Shown in pieces: positions 43,823 through 53,331 of a DNA stretch of 64,000 nucleotides (positions are counted from its first letter, which is position 1; each line of letters starts with the position of its first letter). This stretch comes from Bacteroidota bacterium (GTDB taxonomy: Bacteria; Bacteroidota; Bacteroidia; Chitinophagales; Chitinophagaceae): positions 1 through 64,000 of the forward strand of contig JAGWVE010000004.1 of NCBI GenBank assembly GCA_018971025.1. Reading direction: 5' to 3'. The notes below the pieces were generated by a model. The model was not told the origin of the DNA. It searched no databases and was given only the letters and a program-made list of their open reading frames with translations. A program made the translations under genes and the position numbers.

Positions 43823-46800
43823 TTAAATCGCTTTTTGATTGTTTTTTTCTTTTTGTAACAGTACTGCTTTGTAATCTCTAGGAAATACTTTTACAAAATG
43901 TGCTAATTGATTTTCAAAATCAGACATGATAAATTGAGCCACTTTACTTTCAGTTAAAGTTGCATGATCACCAATCATTTGATGTAAATATTTTTTATCT
44001 GATTCGTTTAAGGGATCTAGATCCACCATTTCGGTATTGCATTTATCAGCAAAATTTCCAGCTGTGTCATATATGTATGCGATACCGCCACTCATACCTG
44101 CTGCAAAGTTCCTGCCTGTTTCACCTAAAATAACCGCTTTGCCACCCGTCATATATTCGCAACCATGATCACCTACACCTTCTACAACAACCTCTGCACC
44201 AGAGTTTCTTACAGCAAAACGTTCGCCGGCTTTACCTCTAATAAATGCTGTACCAGCTGTAGCGCCATAGAGTGCAACATTTCCAATAATACTATTTTGC
44301 TCTGCAACAAATTGAGCTTGTTTGCTTGGGTAAATAATAAGTTTAGCGCCGCTTAGTCCTTTGCCAAAATAATCATTGGCATCACCTTCAATTTCTAGCG
44401 TAACACCTTTTGTGTTAAAAGCTCCAAAGCTTTGGCCTGCAGTACCTGTAAATGTATAATGAATGGTACCTTCTGGTAACCCTGCTGCTTTATATTTTTT
44501 GGTGATTTCGTTGGATACAATGGTGCCGGTAGTTCTATCAATATTAGTGATAGGGAAAGAAGCTTTAACTTTTTTGCCAGACTCAATAGCATCTTTGGCA
44601 GCTTCTAATAATTTCCAATCTAATACTTTAGAAAGTTCATGATCCTGCGCTTCTTGTTTGTATAAACCAGTTGTAGCGTCTGCAGGTTCTTTGTATAAAA
44701 TACTGGATAAATCTAATTTGCTGTATTTCCAATGCGTAATATCATTACGCATTTCTAGTGCATCTACTTGGCCTACCATTTCATCAATGGTTTTAAATCC
44801 AAGCTCCGCCATTATTTCACGGAGTTCTTGTGTAATAAATGTAAAGAAGTTGACAATATGATCTGGGTTTCCTGTAAAACGTTTGCGCAATTCAGGATCC
44901 TGTGTTGCCACGCCAACAGGGCATGTATTTAAATGGCATTTGCGCATCATGATACAACCTTCTACAATGAGCGCTGCAGTGGCAACGCCCCATTCTTCGG
45001 CGCCTAAGAGCGTTGCAATGGCAATGTCTCTACCCGTTTTCATCTGACCATCTGCTTGCACCGTAATTCTTGAACGCAATTTATTTTTTACCAGTGTTTG
45101 ATGTGTTTCTGCGAGACCTAGTTCCCAAGGAAGTCCTGTATGTTTAATAGAACTAATAGGAGAGGCCCCCGTTCCGCCATCATGTCCCGCAATCAGTACC
45201 ACATCGGCTTTTGCTTTAGCCACACCAGCTGCGATGGTTCCAACGCCTGCTTTTGATACAAGCTTTACGTTGATTCGTGCTGCGCGGTTTGCATTTTTTA
45301 AATCAAAAATTAATTGAGATAAATCTTCGATAGAATAAATATCGTGGTGTGGTGGTGGAGAAATCAAGCCAACACCTGGTGTTGCATTTCTTGTTTTTCC
45401 AATCCAATCATCTACTTTATGTCCTGGCAATTGTCCACCTTCTCCGGGCTTTGCACCCTGTGCCATTTTAATTTGTAATTCGTCGGCTTCAGTTAGATAA
45501 TAACTATCTACACCAAATCTTGCACTAGCAACTTGCTTGATAGAAGAACGCATTGAATCACCATTTTCAAGCGGTGTATAACGCTTTTCGTCTTCTCCAC
45601 CTTCGCCTGTGTTGCTCTTTCCGCCTAAACGGTTCATGGCAATGGCAAGTGTAGTATGCGCTTCCCAAGAAATAGAACCAAAAGACATGGCACCTGTTGC
45701 AAAACGTTTGTAAATATTTGCTGCAGGTTCTACTTCATCAATTGAAATACTTGGTCTAACTTTTTTAAATTTAAATTGACTACGAAGGGTAGCTGCTTTT
45801 TCAGATTGATCGTTAATGAGTCTTGCGTATTTTTTATACACATCAAAATCGTTAGACTTGGTAGCGTGTTGTAATAAGTGAATGGTTTGCGGGTTAAACA
45901 AATGGAATTCACCTTTGCGCTTCCACTGATACACGCCACCAACAGTAAGTCTATTAACGGATATTTGTTTTTTAGGAAATGCAAAATAATGTTTGGCCAT
46001 AATTTCTTTAGCCATTTCGTCAAGTCCCATGCCTTCAATACGCGATGTGGCACCTGTAAAATACGTGTCTACTACTTTTTTGTTTAGACCAATGATTTCA
46101 AAAATTTGAGCCCCTTGGTAAGATTGTAAAGTAGAGATGCCCATTTTTGAAAAGACTTTTAAGAGTCCATCATTAACGGCTTTGATATAATTCTTTTTGA
46201 GTTTGTCAATTTCTAATGTGGTATCTAGTTTGCCAGATATTTTCATATCTCTAATACTCGAAAGCGCTAGGTATGGATTAATGGCGGTTGCCCCAAATGC
46301 AACAAGGCATGCAAAATGATGTACTTCCCAAACATCACCAGCTTCTACAATGATACCTACCTGTCCACGGTATCCTTTTCTGATAAGATGGTGATGAATG
46401 GCTGCAGTAGCAAGTAAAGAAGGGATAGGCGCGTGATCCGAATCAATTGCTCTATCTGTTAAAATAATGACTTCAAAACCATCTTCTACGGCGTCAACAG
46501 CATAACGGCAAAGTCTATCCAATCCGGCCTTTAAAGAACCTGGTTTATTGTCTGCTCTAAAATAAGTTTGAAGTGTTTTAGCCTGGAAAATACCGGTATC
46601 TATACTTCTAATTTTTTCTAAATCGTGATTGGTAAGAATGGGATGCTTTAACGCAACGCAGTGACAAGCAAGTGGATCTTCCGATAATATATTACCATTG
46701 CTACCAGCAAAAGAGGCTAGCGACATCACCATACGCTCTCTGATAGGATCGATAGGCGGATTGGTTACCTGCGCAAACAATTGTTTAAAATAACTACTTA

Positions 46801-48349
46801 TATGTTGTGGCTGGTCACTTAAAATAGCAAGTGGGGTATCTGTACCCATCGAGCCAATTGGTTCTTTACCATCAATGGCCATAGGAGCAATGATGGTATT
46901 TAAATCTTCGGTAGAATAACCAAATACTTTTTGGTATTTAAAAACTTGGTCAGGCTCAAGGTGCGTAAACATAACGCGCGGCGCTGGAAGTTCTTCTAAT
47001 TTAATTTTATATTGGTTGAGCCAATCACCGTAAGGTTTTTGACTACAAATATTTTGTTTTAATTCTTCGTCACTGATGATACGACCTTGCTCCATATCTA
47101 CAACAAACATTTTCCCAGGTTGTAGTCGTCCTTTTTCAATAACGGTAGAAGGATCGATAGGAAGTACACCTGTTTCAGAAGCCATAATAACACGGTCATC
47201 ATTTGTTACACAGTAGCGTGAAGGTCTTAGTCCGTTTCTATCAAGTGTAGCACCAATTATTTTTCCATCTGTAAAAGAAATAGAAGCAGGGCCATCCCAT
47301 GGTTCCATAAAACATGCATGGTATTCGTAGAAAGCTTTTTTAGTGGCATCCATACTTTCGTTACCATCCCAGGCCTCTGGTATCAGCATCATCATTACAT
47401 GTGGCAAAGATCGGCCACTCATAAACAATAGCTCGATCATGTTGTCGAGGCATGCAGAGTCAGATTGTCCTGATGTTACAATAGGTAACAACATTTCCAT
47501 TTCTTCTTTAGAAAAGTTAGGTGTATTAAAACCTTTTTCACCGGCACGTAACCAGTTTAAATTTCCTTGTAGCGTATTAATTTCACCATTATGCGCAATG
47601 TATCTAAAAGGTTGTGCTAGTTTCCAAGAAGGAAAAGTATTGGTAGCAAATCTAGAGTGCACAAGGCCAAACGCAGAAACAACACGCTTGTCATTTAGGT
47701 CTGTGAAATAATCACGCACCTGCATGCTGGTAAGCTGTCCTTTATAAATAATTGTTTTATAAGAAAGTGAAGCAATATAAAATCCAACTTCATCTTTTTT
47801 GATGCTATTGTTTATCGTATGCGAAGCATAATTTTTAAGCACAAATAATTTGCGTTCAAATGCTTCGGGTGAATCGATTGTATCGGGGCATTTAATAAAT
47901 ACATGCTCCATGCTAGGTTCTACAGATAGTGCAGTTAAACCAATATCTTTTGTGTTAACAGGTACTTTACGGTAGGTAATAATTTCAAGTCCTAATTTTT
48001 CGGCAGTTCTGTCAAATATTTCACGACATTCTTCTTTTAACGCATTGTCTTTAGGAAAAAATAAAACACCTACCGCGTATTTACCAAAGTCTGGTAAATG
48101 TGCACCTAGTGCAATACATTCATCAAAGAAAAATTCGTGTGGAATTTGAATCATAAGTCCAGCACCATCACCTGTATTTTTTTCGAAGCCAGAAGCACCA
48201 CGGTGCTCCATGTTTTCTAGTACGGTAAGGGCATCAGAAATATTCTGATGAGACTTAATGCCTTTGATATTGGCAACAAAACCGATGCCGCAAGCATCGT
48301 GTTCAAAAGCGGGATCATACAACCCCTGGTTGTTTTTAGAAACAAGCAT
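43823..48349 (-). CDS. gltB: Glutamate synthase large subunit
   Basis: 1508 residues. A short propeptide precedes the amidotransferase nucleophile Cys20 (HDACGIGF). The class II glutaminase (to about 430), central domain, FMN-binding synthase domain (about 800-1200, SSIKHTGLPWELGLAE; GHDGGTGASPIS) and the C-terminal beta-helix GXGXG domain follow. The 3Fe-4S cysteines are in CIMMRKCHLNTC. With GltD it makes two glutamates from glutamine and 2-oxoglutarate. Ammonium enters via the nearby Amt; no glutamine synthetase is in the window. Confidence 0.95.
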   Translation of the reverse strand: MLVSKNNQGLYDPAFEHDACGIGFVANIKGIKSHQNISDALTVLENMEHRGASGFEKNTGDGAGLMIQIPHEFFFDECIALGAHLPDFGKYAVGVLFFPKDNALKEECREIFDRTAEKLGLEIITYRKVPVNTKDIGLTALSVEPSMEHVFIKCPDTIDSPEAFERKLFVLKNYASHTINNSIKKDEVGFYIASLSYKTIIYKGQLTSMQVRDYFTDLNDKRVVSAFGLVHSRFATNTFPSWKLAQPFRYIAHNGEINTLQGNLNWLRAGEKGFNTPNFSKEEMEMLLPIVTSGQSDSACLDNMIELLFMSGRSLPHVMMMLIPEAWDGNESMDATKKAFYEYHACFMEPWDGPASISFTDGKIIGATLDRNGLRPSRYCVTNDDRVIMASETGVLPIDPSTVIEKGRLQPGKMFVVDMEQGRIISDEELKQNICSQKPYGDWLNQYKIKLEELPAPRVMFTHLEPDQVFKYQKVFGYSTEDLNTIIAPMAIDGKEPIGSMGTDTPLAILSDQPQHISSYFKQLFAQVTNPPIDPIRERMVMSLASFAGSNGNILSEDPLACHCVALKHPILTNHDLEKIRSIDTGIFQAKTLQTYFRADNKPGSLKAGLDRLCRYAVDAVEDGFEVIILTDRAIDSDHAPIPSLLATAAIHHHLIRKGYRGQVGIIVEAGDVWEVHHFACLVAFGATAINPYLALSSIRDMKISGKLDTTLEIDKLKKNYIKAVNDGLLKVFSKMGISTLQSYQGAQIFEIIGLNKKVVDTYFTGATSRIEGMGLDEMAKEIMAKHYFAFPKKQISVNRLTVGGVYQWKRKGEFHLFNPQTIHLLQHATKSNDFDVYKKYARLINDQSEKAATLRSQFKFKKVRPSISIDEVEPAANIYKRFATGAMSFGSISWEAHTTLAIAMNRLGGKSNTGEGGEDEKRYTPLENGDSMRSSIKQVASARFGVDSYYLTEADELQIKMAQGAKPGEGGQLPGHKVDDWIGKTRNATPGVGLISPPPHHDIYSIEDLSQLIFDLKNANRAARINVKLVSKAGVGTIAAGVAKAKADVVLIAGHDGGTGASPISSIKHTGLPWELGLAETHQTLVKNKLRSRITVQADGQMKTGRDIAIATLLGAEEWGVATAALIVEGCIMMRKCHLNTCPVGVATQDPELRKRFTGNPDHIVNFFTFITQELREIMAELGFKTIDEMVGQVDALEMRNDITHWKYSKLDLSSILYKEPADATTGLYKQEAQDHELSKVLDWKLLEAAKDAIESGKKVKASFPITNIDRTTGTIVSNEITKKYKAAGLPEGTIHYTFTGTAGQSFGAFNTKGVTLEIEGDANDYFGKGLSGAKLIIYPSKQAQFVAEQNSIIGNVALYGATAGTAFIRGKAGERFAVRNSGAEVVVEGVGDHGCEYMTGGKAVILGETGRNFAAGMSGGIAYIYDTAGNFADKCNTEMVDLDPLNESDKKYLHQMIGDHATLTESKVAQFIMSDFENQLAHFVKVFPRDYKAVLLQKEKNNQKAI

Positions 48350-48492
48350 GTGAAACCTCAGTTAAAGTTCAGGAATAAAGCAAACTATGGCAGGCAATCG
48401 TGACCGTAAATTAATTAAAAATCACTTAAAAGTAAAATGAGATTTTAACTAATACATTATAGTAAAACAAACAAACGATAGTTTATGTAATA

Positions 48493-49320
48493 CTATTGGA
48501 TGAAAACAAAATAATTTGATGGGAAATCAAAACTAATTTCAGGTATATTGTTCGTTTCAAAAATTCCATACACGGTGCTTCCTGTTCCTGTCATAGCAGC
48601 GTATAAAGCGCCTTTTTGGTAGAGCGTTTCTTTGATATTTTCTAGTTCAGGATACGCTTGAAATATGGGCACTTCAAAATCATTGATGAGTGTATCTCGC
48701 CAAGAACTGATGGGTAATTGCAATATTTCTGGAATATGTGTGCTTGGTTGCTTGGGTGTAATAAAAGAAAATGCAGTTTTAGTTGATATGCCAATGCCCG
48801 GATTTATTATAACAATGGAATAGCCATCTAGGTTAACATTTGTAGGTGTAAGGATTTCGCCTCTACCAGTAGCAAATGCTGGACTATTTAAAATAAAAAA
48901 TGGACAATCACTCCCTAGTGTTAATGCATACTGCATGAGTTTATTCTGGGATATCTGTAAATCAAAAAGTTGATTGAGTAATGTTAGCGTAAATGCGCCA
49001 TCTGATGATCCTCCACCAAGTCCTGCGCCCATGGGAATATTTTTATGCAAATGCATTTTTATGTTGGGGATATTGGGAAAGTCTTTTTTTAACAACCAAT
49101 ATGCTTTGCAACATAAATTATCGGATGTATCTCCGTTAATAGCTAAGCCAGAACTTGTAAATGTTAGGGGGGCTGTAATGTCTGCGTCTGCAGTAATTAT
49201 TTCTAAAGCATCTGTAAGTGAAAGTGGATAAAAAACTGTTTCTAGTGCATGAAAACCATCTGCTCTTTTTTGTGTGATACGCAGTCCTAGATTGATTTTG
49301 CAGGTAGGAAAACAAATCAT
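48493..49320 (-). CDS. ispE: 4-diphosphocytidyl-2-C-methyl-D-erythritol kinase
   Basis: 275 residues of the GHMP kinase fold. The ATP-binding loop PMGAGLGGGSSDGAF (about residue 95) and the opening FPTCKINLGLRITQKRADGFH with the catalytic Lys and substrate His are clear; ALYAAMTGTGSTVYGIF is the C-terminal glycine-rich motif. It phosphorylates CDP-ME in the non-mevalonate isoprenoid route. Its start overlaps the stop of the bifunctional-nuclease gene by 4 nt, indicating translational coupling. Confidence 0.92.
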   Translation of the reverse strand: MICFPTCKINLGLRITQKRADGFHALETVFYPLSLTDALEIITADADITAPLTFTSSGLAINGDTSDNLCCKAYWLLKKDFPNIPNIKMHLHKNIPMGAGLGGGSSDGAFTLTLLNQLFDLQISQNKLMQYALTLGSDCPFFILNSPAFATGRGEILTPTNVNLDGYSIVIINPGIGISTKTAFSFITPKQPSTHIPEILQLPISSWRDTLINDFEVPIFQAYPELENIKETLYQKGALYAAMTGTGSTVYGIFETNNIPEISFDFPSNYFVFIQ

Positions 49321-49916
49321 TTGCTTTTCCTTTTATGTATCTCGTCGCGTATGGCAATTGCTCTTATATAATCTTCATTTTCAAGCACTTCTTGCAGTAA
49401 TTGTTCTAGTGCAATTAAATCTAGTTTGGTAATATCATCCTGATCTTCGAAGGGTTGCTCTGCGCCACCAACGGCTTCTATTTTTTGTTTACTTACACCA
49501 CCTTCATCCATTAAAATGCCTGCATTGTCTAAGATGTGTTCGTAGGTGTAAATGGGGCAACCAAACCTAACAGCTAATGCGAGGGCATCAGAAGTACGAG
49601 AGTCTATTTCGATGGTATCATGGTCTGTAAAGCAAACCAATTTGGCATAAAAAATACCCTCCTGTAAATCGTTGATAATGATTTCTTGTAATTCTACATG
49701 AAACGCCGTCATGAAGTTTTTAAGTAAATCGTGGGTGAGGGGTCTGCTAGGATGCATATCTTCTAAAGCAACAGCAATAGCTTGCGCTTCAAAACCACCA
49801 ATAACAATGGGAAGTCTACGAATACCGCCACCCGCTTCACCCAATACTACAGCATAAGAATGCGATTGGGTAATGCTATGGGAGAGGGCTACTATTTCGA
49901 GTTCTATTTTTTTCAT
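49317..49916 (-). CDS. Bifunctional nuclease (BFN/DUF151) domain protein with UVR motif
   Basis: 199 residues from the ATG at 49916; in-frame GTG and TTG codons just upstream are less likely. Residues about 1-135 form the BFN/DUF151 domain (VVLGEAGGGIRRLPIVIGG, EIDSRTSDALALAVRFGCPI). A UVR motif ends the protein (QLLQEVLENEDYIRAIAIRD). Plant BFN members have nuclease activity; the bacterial role is unclear. The gene is coupled to ispE. Confidence 0.85.
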   Translation of the reverse strand: MKKIELEIVALSHSITQSHSYAVVLGEAGGGIRRLPIVIGGFEAQAIAVALEDMHPSRPLTHDLLKNFMTAFHVELQEIIINDLQEGIFYAKLVCFTDHDTIEIDSRTSDALALAVRFGCPIYTYEHILDNAGILMDEGGVSKQKIEAVGGAEQPFEDQDDITKLDLIALEQLLQEVLENEDYIRAIAIRDEIHKRKSK

Positions 49917-49971
49917 AGACAACACGAAATTAATTCAAAAAATATAGAATTGAACAGTAGGCGTATAAAAA

Positions 49972-50937
49972 CTAAGCCGAAGCTTTCATTTTTTTAATTG
50001 CTTCTGTTAATTTAGGCACCACTTCAAAGGCGTCACCTACAATTCCATAATCGGCAGCTTTAAAAAACGGGGCTTCCGGATCTTTGTTAATGACTACAAT
50101 AGTTTTACTTCTGTTTACGCCAGCAAGGTGCTGGATGGCGCCAGATATACCAATGGCAATATATAAATTAGGAGCAACCTGCACACCTGTTTGACCCACG
50201 TGCTCGTGGTGTGGACGCCAATGAGCGTCTCCAACAGGTCTAGAACAGGCTGTTGCAGCGCCAAGCTCTTTAGCAAGGTCTAGTAAAATTCCCCAGTTTT
50301 CAGGGCCTTTTAAACCTCTTCCGCCACTTACTACTATGTCGGCTTCCGTTAAAGAAATTTCGCCACTCGTTTTGTTTAGGGCAGTAATTTTTACTTGACC
50401 TGGCGTTACAGTAATTTCTAAAGGAGTTGTTGTAGCAGTTGTTGCAGCGCCACCCACAACTTTATAACTATTAGGACTAATCGCAATTATTTTTACGGCT
50501 GTAGTTATCGAAACATTGGCAAATGCTTTTCCAGAAAATACAGATTTTTTTACAACAAAACCAGCACTTGTATTGGGAAGCGCAATAGCGCCCGTTACAA
50601 GCCCTGCTTTTAATAATGCAGATACACCAGCACTCAATGCTTTACCCGTTTGGTTATGTGAAAACACGAGGGTTGTAGCGCCTACTTTTGTAGCAGCAGC
50701 AGCAATCGTTTTTACAAATACTTGTGCATCAAAATTTGAAAGAGATGCATCCGATATTTGATAGATGTTTTTTAAGTTGTATTGACCCAGTGTACTTATA
50801 TCTTCTGTAACCGTACCTAATAATAAACCATGTACTTCGGTGCCTAACTGAGCAGCAACAGCAGCACCATATGAAATAGCTTCTAGTGTGCTTTTTTTAA
50901 TTTGATTGTCTTGATGATCTATATATACGAGTACCAT
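49972..50937 (-). CDS. etfA: Electron transfer flavoprotein alpha subunit
   Basis: 321 residues. The C-terminal FAD-binding domain shows [14 protein letters not shown], the [10 protein letters not shown] segment, [24 protein letters not shown]-type motif and the [22 protein letters not shown] end. With EtfB it carries electrons from acyl-CoA and other dehydrogenases to the quinone pool. It follows etfB by 20 nt. Confidence 0.93.
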   Translation of the reverse strand: MVLVYIDHQDNQIKKSTLEAISYGAAVAAQLGTEVHGLLLGTVTEDISTLGQYNLKNIYQISDASLSNFDAQVFVKTIAAAATKVGATTLVFSHNQTGKALSAGVSALLKAGLVTGAIALPNTSAGFVVKKSVFSGKAFANVSITTAVKIIAISPNSYKVVGGAATTATTTPLEITVTPGQVKITALNKTSGEISLTEADIVVSGGRGLKGPENWGILLDLAKELGAATACSRPVGDAHWRPHHEHVGQTGVQVAPNLYIAIGISGAIQHLAGVNRSKTIVVINKDPEAPFFKAADYGIVGDAFEVVPKLTEAIKKMKASA

Positions 50938-50957
50938 AATAAAATTGTTGAAATGAA

Positions 50958-51701
50958 TTAAATAGCTTTTGCTTCTTCGTGTAAAAGTTTTACCAGTTCT
51001 TCTACGTTATCTGCACTTACAAGTTTTACACCTGCTTTTGGAGCCGGCAATTCAAAACTTTCGATACTTGTTAAAGTGTCTGCTGTAGAGGGTTCTAGCA
51101 CTTTTAATGGTTTGGTACGTGCAGCCATAATACCGCGCATGTTTGGTATTCTTTGTTCTGCCACACCTTTTTGGCAACTCACAACGACAGTAGAATTTAC
51201 CGTTAACACTTCTTCACCACCTTCAATTTCTCTGGTGATGGTAGAAGTATTTCCTTCTATAGAATAAGAGGTTACGAGAGATAAGTAAGGGGTATCTAAA
51301 ATAGCAGCAAGCATGCCACCTACACTAGCACCATTGTAATCGATGGTTTCTTTGCCTGTAAAAATTAAATCATATTTTTCGGTGTTGGCAACTGCTGCAA
51401 TTTGCGCAGCCACATAATAACTATCTGAACTATCTGCGTTGACCCGAATGGCTTCATCTCCACCAAGTGCAAGTGCTTTTCTGATAATTGGTTCTGCATC
51501 TGCTAAACCTACTGTTAACAAATGAATGATAACGCTAGGGTCTTTTTCTTTTAATTCAATGGCACGAACAAGTGCATACCATTCGTCGTAAGGATTGATG
51601 ATCCACTGAACACCTGCTTCATCAAATTTTTTGGCACCATCTGTAAAGGCAATTTTAGCAGTGGTGTCTGGTGTTTTACTAATACAAACTAATATTTTCA
51701 T
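50958..51701 (-). CDS. etfB: Electron transfer flavoprotein beta subunit
   Basis: 247 residues. It starts MKILVCISKTPDTTAKI and carries the ETF-beta AMP-binding signature region (GKETIDYNGASVGGMLAAIL) and the recognition-loop VVSCQKGVAEQRIPNMRGIMAA with the conserved KPL that follows. It pairs with etfA; the exact -7 element upstream supports a two-gene operon divergent from the TPR gene. Confidence 0.93.
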   Translation of the reverse strand: MKILVCISKTPDTTAKIAFTDGAKKFDEAGVQWIINPYDEWYALVRAIELKEKDPSVIIHLLTVGLADAEPIIRKALALGGDEAIRVNADSSDSYYVAAQIAAVANTEKYDLIFTGKETIDYNGASVGGMLAAILDTPYLSLVTSYSIEGNTSTITREIEGGEEVLTVNSTVVVSCQKGVAEQRIPNMRGIMAARTKPLKVLEPSTADTLTSIESFELPAPKAGVKLVSADNVEELVKLLHEEAKAI

Positions 51702-51751
51702 GTGGTCTAATTTGTGTTGTTCAAATACATAGTTGTTTATGCAACTAATTG

Positions 51752-51759
51752 CAAATATA
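51752..51759 (-). promoter_or_regulatory. Bacteroidota promoter of etfBA
   Basis: Minus-strand TATATTTG is an exact -7 match, with TTG about 16 nt upstream (plus-strand CAA at 51776-51778). Leader about 50 nt. Confidence 0.55.
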
Positions 51760-51786
51760 GGTAGGATTTTAATTACAAAGTTCGGC

Positions 51787-51794
51787 TATCTTTG
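51787..51794 (+). promoter_or_regulatory. Bacteroidota -7 promoter element of the TPR gene
   Basis: TATCTTTG, exact TAnnTTTG, 4 nt before the ATG at 51799; predicts a leaderless message and decides the start. Confidence 0.5.
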
Positions 51795-51798
51795 GTTT

Positions 51799-52110
51799 AT
51801 GGACCGGATAGAAAAATTACTAGGTTTTTTGGCCCAGCAGCCTACAGATAACTTTTTAAGGCATGCGTTAGCCCTCGAGTATATCAAAATAGGAAAAGAC
51901 GAAGAGGCCAAGGCATTGTTCACTGCTATTGTAACAGAAACGCCTAGTTACGTGGGCACATACTACCATTTGGCCAAATTGCTTGAAAAAATGCAGCAAA
52001 CGACTGAGGCCATTACATGGTATGAAAAGGGGTTAGAAGCCTGTAAATTAGCAGGGGACAAGCATGCCTATTCCGAATTGCAAGCTGCCTACGAAGACTT
52101 AATATATTAA
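51799..52110 (+). CDS. Small tetratricopeptide-repeat protein
   Basis: 103 residues from the ATG at 51799; an in-frame ATG 66 nt upstream is rejected because the promoter element lies between. It forms about two TPR units (DNFLRHALALEYIKIGKDEE; YVGTYYHLAKLLEKMQQTTE) and a final helix. It is probably a small cytoplasmic scaffold protein. No partner is apparent. Confidence 0.75.
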   Translation: MDRIEKLLGFLAQQPTDNFLRHALALEYIKIGKDEEAKALFTAIVTETPSYVGTYYHLAKLLEKMQQTTEAITWYEKGLEACKLAGDKHAYSELQAAYEDLIY

Positions 52111-52119
52111 TAAGACCGA

Positions 52120-52275
52120 TTAACTTCCTCTAGAACCACCTGTTTTGATAGGTTTTTTGCCAACAGTTACCGCTTTGGTACCAGGTTTAGCAATAAATTT
52201 AGATCCTTGCGCTTTGTTGGCCTGGTTTTTAGTGCCAGGTTTGCCTGCTTTAGAATTATTTACGGGTAAAGCCAT
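52120..52275 (-). CDS. 51-residue basic protein of unknown function
   Basis: Translation from the ATG at 52275 gives MALPVNNSKAGKPGTKNQAN and on to a Gly/Ser-rich end (KTGGSRGS). It is rich in Lys, Gly, Thr and Asn with no acidic residues, so probably disordered and able to bind nucleic acid. An exact -7 element lies 18 nt upstream. It is convergent with the TPR gene. The open frame, start, promoter and composition support it as real. I do not recognise a family. Confidence 0.6.
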   Translation of the reverse strand: MALPVNNSKAGKPGTKNQANKAQGSKFIAKPGTKAVTVGKKPIKTGGSRGS

Positions 52276-52293
52276 TTTTTAAAAATTTATATT

Positions 52294-52301
52294 CAAATAT
52301 A
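52294..52301 (-). promoter_or_regulatory. Bacteroidota -7 promoter element of the 51-residue basic protein gene
   Basis: Minus-strand TATATTTG, exact TAnnTTTG match, 18 nt before the ATG. Confidence 0.5.
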
Positions 52302-52344
52302 CGATTTACCGTTAGCTAATAGGTGAATGGCTTAATTTTATTCC

Positions 52345-53331
52345 ATGTTTTTATTAGAGGTACGTGAAGTTGCAAAAAATCATGCTGGCGGTGACTATGC
52401 CAAAACCATTTCTTTTACTTTGCCTAAGGGGCAAAAACTAGCGATAGCTGGAGAAACCGGATCTGGTAAAACCACGCTTTTAAAACTGATAGCAGGGTTA
52501 CTGGAACCCAACACAGGATCGGTGTTTTTTAATGGTGAACGTGTATTAATGCCTAGTGAGCAGCTTATTCCTGGACATCCAAAAATTGCTTTTTTATCGC
52601 AACATTTTGAACTTCGCAACAATTATAGGGTAGAAGAGCTTTTAGACATGGCTCGAAAAATTCCGGAAGCCAGGGCTAATCATATTTATAAAATATGTAG
52701 AATAGAGCATTTGCTTGCGCGTAAAACCAATCAAATTTCTGGTGGTGAAAAACAGCGTATCGTTCTTGCGCAATTACTTACAACGGAGCCATCTTTATTA
52801 CTACTAGACGAGCCATTTTCGAACCTCGATAAAATTCATAAGCAAATCATGCAAGAAGTGATTGCAGATATTGCTATGCATTTTGATACCACTTGTATTT
52901 TAGTATCGCATGATGCGGCTGATTTACTTCCATGGGCAAATAGAATGCTTCTCATTAAAGATGGTGCAGTTATTAGAGATGATAACCCTGATACTATTTT
53001 TTATAAACCGAGTAATGAATATGAAGCGGCACTTTTAGGTACTTGTAATTGTATCAGTGCTGCTATGTTTCCGGCTATTACAACACTAGTGCCAAACGCA
53101 AATATCGAACAGCAAATATTTATTAGGCCTACGCAAATAGTTTTGGAAAAGCCTGCTGCTGAAGGGTTGCAAGGCAAAGTAACAGCTGTTTTATTTATGG
53201 GTAGCTATTATATGGTACAGGTACAATTAGATGGCTTGGTGTTGCAAGTGGCTAGTTTTGAATCTAGTATAACTGTAGGAGAAACTTATGCCGTAAGGTT
53301 GCGCGAAAACGCTAAGTATCATGTATTATAA
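52345..53331 (+). CDS. ABC transporter ATP-binding protein with C-terminal TOBE-like domain
   Basis: 328 residues. Walker A GETGSGKTT (about residue 37), Q-loop AFLSQHFE, signature ISGGEKQR, Walker B LLLLDEPFSNLD and the switch His in LVSHDA are all present. Residues about 240-328 resemble the TOBE domain of PotA/FbpC/CysA-type importers (IFIRPTQIVLEKP). No permease or binding-protein gene is adjacent, so its partner and substrate are unknown. Its end overlaps the convergent hypothetical gene by 6 nt. Confidence 0.85.
   Translation: MFLLEVREVAKNHAGGDYAKTISFTLPKGQKLAIAGETGSGKTTLLKLIAGLLEPNTGSVFFNGERVLMPSEQLIPGHPKIAFLSQHFELRNNYRVEELLDMARKIPEARANHIYKICRIEHLLARKTNQISGGEKQRIVLAQLLTTEPSLLLLDEPFSNLDKIHKQIMQEVIADIAMHFDTTCILVSHDAADLLPWANRMLLIKDGAVIRDDNPDTIFYKPSNEYEAALLGTCNCISAAMFPAITTLVPNANIEQQIFIRPTQIVLEKPAAEGLQGKVTAVLFMGSYYMVQVQLDGLVLQVASFESSITVGETYAVRLRENAKYHVL

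Noticed and set aside
47343-47711. 122-residue open frame on the plus strand inside gltB
   Set aside because: Shadow of the gltB reading frame; the composition is that of an antisense frame.
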